A stretch of DNA of 64,000 bases. It comes from JANLQX01 sp031406385 (GTDB lineage: Bacteria; Actinomycetota; Acidimicrobiia; Acidimicrobiales; JANYDT01). Shown here piece by piece: positions 60,373 to 64,000 of this stretch. Numbering within the stretch: position 1 is the stretch's first letter; the number at the start of each line of letters is the position of its first letter. The stretch lies in assembly GCA_031406385.1 (NCBI GenBank), contig JANOHI010000012.1, forward strand, positions 7,873-71,872, given 5' to 3'. The notes beneath the pieces were generated by a model. It was given only the letters and a program-made list of their open reading frames with translations, made no database searches and was not told the origin of the DNA. A program made the position numbers and the translations under genes.

Positions 60373-60618
60373 GCTGGCAGTTTGCGCCGATGCGAGGTCC
60401 AGCGCAACCGGAGCATCCCGAGAACTTCCGAATGCACCGGCCGAACACGACCAGCCAACCCAGATGAGACGGCATCCGCCGAAGATCCTGGGACTTTCGA
60501 CAAAACCGCGCGGCGAAAATGAACTGTCTGGGATGGCGATCGGGGCGGTCTGGGATGCCTGGTCCCCCTGCGGTGCGACCGGAGGGGCGCAGTAGTTGCG
60601 GGGTCGGACGGGGGGTTG

Positions 60619-61023
60619 CTACTGGCGCGGCGGCCACCACTCGGCAATATGGGCGGCGAAGCGCTGGGCGTACTTGGCCGTGAGCTCGTCGGCATCGGCC
60701 GGCACATCCTGCGACGCGGTGGGCGGCAGGGTCGACGCGCCCTGGATCGGGTCGACCCATTCGAGGCGCATGGCCTCGATGCACCCACCGAGTGCCGGTG
60801 ACGCTATCTCGTGGTGGTCACTTGTCTGGTGGTTGATGAAGTCGAGGAAGCTGTCGAAGGCGAGGACCGTGTAGTACGTGCGAGGTTCGCTTCCGCGCCA
60901 GTATCCGTAGGCGCGCAGATGAGGTTCGGTGGCGTGCGACGCCGCATGAAGTGTTTGCGCGATCGTTTCGAATTCGGCTTCCTTGCCGGCCCTGATGGTG
61001 ATGTGGGCGAGGATCGTGGCCAT
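60619..61023 (-). CDS. Antibiotic-biosynthesis-monooxygenase-like dimeric alpha-beta barrel protein
   Basis: 134 residues. ATILAHITIRAGKEAEFETI, followed by RAYGYWRGSEPRTYYTVLAF and FLDFINHQTSDHHE, has the strand-helix pattern of ABM/YgiN-fold proteins. C-terminal 40 residues are extra (YAQRFAAHIAEWWPPRQ). Such proteins act as cofactor-free monooxygenases or as binding proteins; no catalytic residue is certain. It lies on the minus strand ahead of the methyltransferase gene. Confidence 0.6.
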   Translation of the reverse strand: MATILAHITIRAGKEAEFETIAQTLHAASHATEPHLRAYGYWRGSEPRTYYTVLAFDSFLDFINHQTSDHHEIASPALGGCIEAMRLEWVDPIQGASTLPPTASQDVPADADELTAKYAQRFAAHIAEWWPPRQ

Positions 61024-61126
61024 GTGTTAACTCACTTTCGTTGTGCCGGGCGTGCGGGAGAAAGCACGTGCGGCGGAGCGAACGCCAGGTTGACGTGCGG
61101 GCAGGACATGAGATCCACCGTTTCCG

Positions 61127-61591
61127 TCAGCCCCGGCCGACGAAACCCCACTCGCCCATGATCTCTACCTCGGTGGCACTTCGAGCGGCAAGGAGTGCTG
61201 CACCGCGATCCGCAAGTTCGCCGTGACCACCGCCCAACGCCGCTTCGATCGCACACGAGAATGCTTCGCCAGCAAGGCTGTAGACCTTGGCGACATCATC
61301 GAGGTGGAGGCTCTGATGCGGACCCGCTTCGAGAGCGGCGAGGGCAGCGCTGATCGCCGACGTGCCGGGAGCGGCGGCGAGTGTGTCCCGGGCGAACGTT
61401 TCCATCGAGATCGTTTCCCCGCGCATCCATGCGATCTCGTGCGCCGCGCGGGTGGCGACGTTGCGGAGGATGTTCTCCAACATCTGCACGCTTACTTTCC
61501 CGGCATCTGACTGCACCTCAGGACCGATGACCTCAAGTAGCTCGCGTCGGCAGTCGAGGATGATCTGGGCAGTGGTGGGAAGAGCGATCAC
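61127..61591 (-). CDS. Hypothetical protein, all-alpha
   Basis: 154 residues from GTG 61591 (VIALPTTAQIILDCRRELLE); the frame to 61762 overlaps the phosphotransferase gene and is rejected. The content is almost wholly helical: KVSVQMLENILRNVATRAAH, MRGETISMETFARDTLAAAP and LAGEAFSCAIEAALGGGH. I do not recognise the family. It is 82 bases after the phosphotransferase gene on the same strand, so the two are probably co-transcribed. Confidence 0.6.
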   Translation of the reverse strand: MIALPTTAQIILDCRRELLEVIGPEVQSDAGKVSVQMLENILRNVATRAAHEIAWMRGETISMETFARDTLAAAPGTSAISAALAALEAGPHQSLHLDDVAKVYSLAGEAFSCAIEAALGGGHGELADRGAALLAARSATEVEIMGEWGFVGRG

Positions 61592-61673
61592 GGGTTGACT
61601 CCCGGGGTGGCGAGATGACCGGTGTTGCGAGCAGTGAAGCGAAGCGAAGCAGCGCAGCGCAATCGGCTTTCCA

Positions 61674-62774
61674 TCACTGCGCACCTCCCGCTGAGGACGC
61701 GAGCTGTTCGTGCATGGCCCGCAACGCGTCAATCGGTTCGGCCAGCGCACTACAGGCGGCAAGGAAGTTCATGTGCCCGACGGTCGCCGCGTTGATGTTG
61801 TACGTCGTCAGCACACCTCCCGTCTTCCCCTCCGCCATTGTCGACATGGCCTGCACGATCTGGCTGAACACCTTCACCGCCGAGACCACCGAGAAGTAGC
61901 CGACGGTCGCCTGGTTGACGTGGAGTTCTGACGTTCCGGTCTTCTCCCGGTATCGGGCGAGGAAGCCCTCCGGATCAGCACCGTAGAGCTGCGGGCCGGA
62001 AGCGGCCGAGTAGGTCACGTACCAGCCGAGGTCTTCGCGGGGGTCGCCGATGTGGGCGTACTCCCAGTCGATGAGGCGGTGGCCGCCGTCGGACGGGTCG
62101 ATCAGGATGTTGGCTGGTTGCAGGTCGCCGTGCTGAAGCACGAGAGGCATCGGCGGCGGGCGGTGTGCGTCGAGCCATGCGGCCAGGTACCGCATTGTCG
62201 GGTTCGACTCGGCAAGGAGCCTCTCGTTGTCCGCCCACGAGCGGTTCACGCTCGACATGTAGGCATCCCAATCCGCCGGACGCTCGAGTACGGACGGGAG
62301 TGCGTCGAGATCGACCTTCGGCACCGTGGCAATGGTGTCGACGAATGCGTCGCGGATCGCCGTGAACCGAGCGTCGTCGGGTGCCGCCCCTTCGGCGACG
62401 AGCGCGTTGAGCTCGGCTTGCAGCGAGGGGCCGGCACAGAACTCGAGCACGATGGCCTTGGTGCCGAGGTGCTCACCCGTGCCGTCGTAGTGCAGTGCAG
62501 CGGGCATCGGGATCGACGGCTGACTGGAGAGGCTTTGCAGAACAGCCCACTCGGTGTCGCGGTCGGTGACCAGCATGGTCTTGTCGGGCGGCGGGTCGCC
62601 GCGAAGGACCAGCGTTTGCACAACGCCGTCGCTCCACTCGACTTCGGCGCGCGCCATGATCCGGCTATAGCCACCGGTCATCAACGCATAAGAACGCACC
62701 GTTGCCGTCCGTCCAGTCCGTTGGGCGTTGAGGAACGCCGATACCCGGGCGGGCATGGCTTCGAGATCATGCAT
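61674..62774 (-). CDS. Aminoglycoside phosphotransferase-family protein
   Basis: 366 residues. QTLVLRGDPPPD carries the ATP-side residues, VLQHGDLQPANILIDP the catalytic Asp loop (HGDxxxxN) and RLIDWEYAHIGDPREDLGWY the DFG-equivalent Asp. This is the APH-like group often coupled with acyl-CoA dehydrogenase in actinobacteria. The substrate is unknown. It is a distant homologue of the protein at 56342. The 49-base gap to the VOC gene upstream suggests one transcript. Confidence 0.8.
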   Translation of the reverse strand: MHDLEAMPARVSAFLNAQRTGRTATVRSYALMTGGYSRIMARAEVEWSDGVVQTLVLRGDPPPDKTMLVTDRDTEWAVLQSLSSQPSIPMPAALHYDGTGEHLGTKAIVLEFCAGPSLQAELNALVAEGAAPDDARFTAIRDAFVDTIATVPKVDLDALPSVLERPADWDAYMSSVNRSWADNERLLAESNPTMRYLAAWLDAHRPPPMPLVLQHGDLQPANILIDPSDGGHRLIDWEYAHIGDPREDLGWYVTYSAASGPQLYGADPEGFLARYREKTGTSELHVNQATVGYFSVVSAVKVFSQIVQAMSTMAEGKTGGVLTTYNINAATVGHMNFLAACSALAEPIDALRAMHEQLASSAGGAQ

Positions 62775-62824
62775 GCGGTGTTCCGTTCATGCGCTCGCTT
62801 GAGCCAGAGCTGAAAGTGCCGACC

Positions 62825-63295
62825 TCAAGCGAGCGCACCGCCGGCGAACCACCGCTGGAACATCGGCTCGATTGCACTCCACACGAGCTCGACGATCAGC
62901 CCACTCGGGGGTACGACATAGGTGAACGCACCGAAACCGTCTTCGGGTGCTTTGCCGGCAGCAGCCAGTGTCCAGCCCTTGGCCAGCAGAGACCGTGTTT
63001 CTCCGGCCACGTCGTCGACCCACACCCCGGTGTGGTGGATGCCCGGGTTGATGCGTCCGTCCCAGATCGATCCGCTCGCCCCTTCGAGGAGCTCGAGATG
63101 CTGAGGTCCCTCGGCCGAGTACGTGAACCGCAACGGCACCTTGATCGCGCCGGTCGAAGGGGTCCAAACATCTTGTTCACGCTCTTGGAGCGAGCACCAG
63201 GTGAGCCCGAGGTTCGCTCCCAACTCGCTCATGGCGATCTGGATATCGGGGACGCGAACTCCGATATGGTAAGCGCGCGTAAAGTCAACGCTCAC
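62825..63295 (-). CDS. VOC-superfamily (glyoxalase-like) protein
   Basis: 156 residues. RAYHIGVRVPDIQIAMSELG, PLRFTYSAEGPQHLELLEGA and GIHHTGVWVDDVAGETRSLL show the paired beta-alpha-beta-beta-beta modules of the VOC fold with metal residues His, Glu and His; PSGLIVELVW ends module 2. The members include methylmalonyl-CoA epimerase and extradiol dioxygenases. It lies seven bases from the thiolase gene and is likely co-transcribed. Confidence 0.75.
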   Translation of the reverse strand: MSVDFTRAYHIGVRVPDIQIAMSELGANLGLTWCSLQEREQDVWTPSTGAIKVPLRFTYSAEGPQHLELLEGASGSIWDGRINPGIHHTGVWVDDVAGETRSLLAKGWTLAAAGKAPEDGFGAFTYVVPPSGLIVELVWSAIEPMFQRWFAGGALA

Positions 63296-63302
63296 GAGCG
63301 TG

Positions 63303-64000
63303 CTACCGGCTCAAGATGGTGACACCCGAGATCCCGGGAGCCCCGTAGACGTGGGTGTAGGCGGTCTTCGGGTTGTTCGGAACCTGCCGGGCACCTGCGT
63401 CGCCGCGGAGCTGCAGCACGTTCTCGTAGACCTGGCGAAGACCCGACGCACCGATCGGCTCGCCGTTGGCCAGGCATCCGCCGTCGGTGTTCACCGGCAG
63501 GCGGCCGCCGATCTCGGTCTCGCCGTTGGCCAGCATCGCCTCCTGCTCACCGTGCTCACAGAAGCCGTTCTCGGCCATATGCATGATCTCGGCGCCGGCC
63601 TCGGTGTCCTGCAACTGGGCGAGGTCGATGTCCTTCGGTCCCATACCCGCCATTTCGAACGCCGCCTTGGATGCGTCGACGGTCGGACCGGCGTTGTGCT
63701 CGAGGGCGATCGACGGAGCGAGCACTTCGAAGCTCCCGAAGCGGCGCGACTTCACGACGGCAGCTTTCAAGAAGACCGGTCGGTCTGTGTACTTGTGCGC
63801 AAGGTCACCACGGCACAGCACCAAAGCGACGCCGCCTTCGCCAGGATTGCAGAACATGTATTGCGTGAGCGGGTAACTCAGCATCGGCGAAGCAAGCACT
63901 TCTTCTTCCGACAGCGGCTTGCGGCGCCATGCCATGGGGTTCATCGACCCATTCCGGAACGCTTTGGCCGACACTCGGGCGAGGCTTTGGTCGGTAATGC
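63303..64000 (-). CDS. Thiolase / lipid-transfer-type acyltransferase, C-terminal part
   Basis: The frame continues past the right edge; codons before the GTG at 63974 (ITDQSLARVSAKAFRNGSMN) fit the family, so the start is outside. DLAQLQDTEAGAEIMHMAEN, CEHGEQEAMLANGETEIG, then NTDGGCLANGEPIGASGLRQ match the C-terminal half of SCP-x/Ltp-type thiolases, in which the GHP of classical thiolases is often altered (here GEP). These enzymes do carbon-carbon cleavage in side-chain breakdown of steroids and similar compounds. Confidence 0.8.
   Translation of the reverse strand, partial: ITDQSLARVSAKAFRNGSMNPMAWRRKPLSEEEVLASPMLSYPLTQYMFCNPGEGGVALVLCRGDLAHKYTDRPVFLKAAVVKSRRFGSFEVLAPSIALEHNAGPTVDASKAAFEMAGMGPKDIDLAQLQDTEAGAEIMHMAENGFCEHGEQEAMLANGETEIGGRLPVNTDGGCLANGEPIGASGLRQVYENVLQLRGDAGARQVPNNPKTAYTHVYGAPGISGVTILSR

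Noticed and set aside
1..64000. tRNA, rRNA, selC or CRISPR elements
   Set aside because: I saw no cloverleaf with conserved arms, no rRNA segment and no regular repeat-spacer array. A covariance-model search would be needed to be sure.

Overview
The window reads as a chromosomal segment of a high-GC Gram-positive bacterium. GTG starts are frequent, genes are tightly coupled by ATGA/GTGA overlaps, and the content (DUF4012 protein, LAxTG-like surface protein, Wzz/BY-kinases, many P450 and acyl-CoA enzymes) points to Actinomycetota. An Acidimicrobiia-like lineage is my inference from gene content only; there is no rRNA or other marker to prove it.

Region 1 (1-16.7 kb) holds two lasso-peptide-type RiPP loci. 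Locus 1 has a possible PqqD-like fragment, an HprK-like kinase, a B2 leader protease, a lasso cyclase, a short precursor (Gly1/Asp8 core with two Cys) and an ABC exporter. Locus 2 has a precursor ending in Ser, a cyclase reduced to its synthetase half, a YkgJ-type Cys-cluster protein, a second HprK-like kinase, a PqqD (B1) protein and two LuxR-type regulators with degenerate receivers. A large secreted clan GH-A glycosidase with a Thr/Pro-rich tail and two GT4 glycosyltransferases lie between them.

Region 2 (16.7-38 kb) is an exopolysaccharide locus invaded by decayed insertion sequences (an IS3 remnant and an inactivated IS256 transposase). It has a GT61, several GT4, a triple-domain GT2-GT4-GT4 protein, two Wzy/O-antigen-ligase-like proteins, two Wzz/BY-kinase proteins, a DUF4012 protein and a sortase-type surface protein. 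A second B2 protease and an NTP_transf_5 protein, both typical of lasso loci, sit among the polysaccharide genes, so peptide and glycan functions are mixed.

Region 3 (38-47 kb) has an HxlR/HtrA-like pair with a perfect operator palindrome, a Rieske oxygenase, threonine ammonia-lyase and a LarA-like protein. It then has a five-gene overlapping operon of carboxymuconolactone decarboxylase (CMD/AhpD-like) proteins, a P450 and an epoxide-hydrolase/SnoaL-fold protein. Two of the CMD genes carry an in-frame TGA at the second position of their CxxC motif, each followed within about 20 nt by a perfect hairpin. They are best read as CxxU selenoproteins, and this is the most striking feature of the window.

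Region 4 (47-64 kb) has a DUF4143 ATPase behind 23-bp iterons, a MazF-type and a VapC-type toxin-antitoxin pair, and a catabolic set: P450, a P450 paralogue without the haem cysteine, acyl-CoA synthetase, SnoaL, two phosphotransferase-fold proteins, MFS transporter, methyltransferase, VOC protein and a thiolase cut by the window end. Tandem duplications of gene ends (54, 56 and 17 bp periods) recur at three places.
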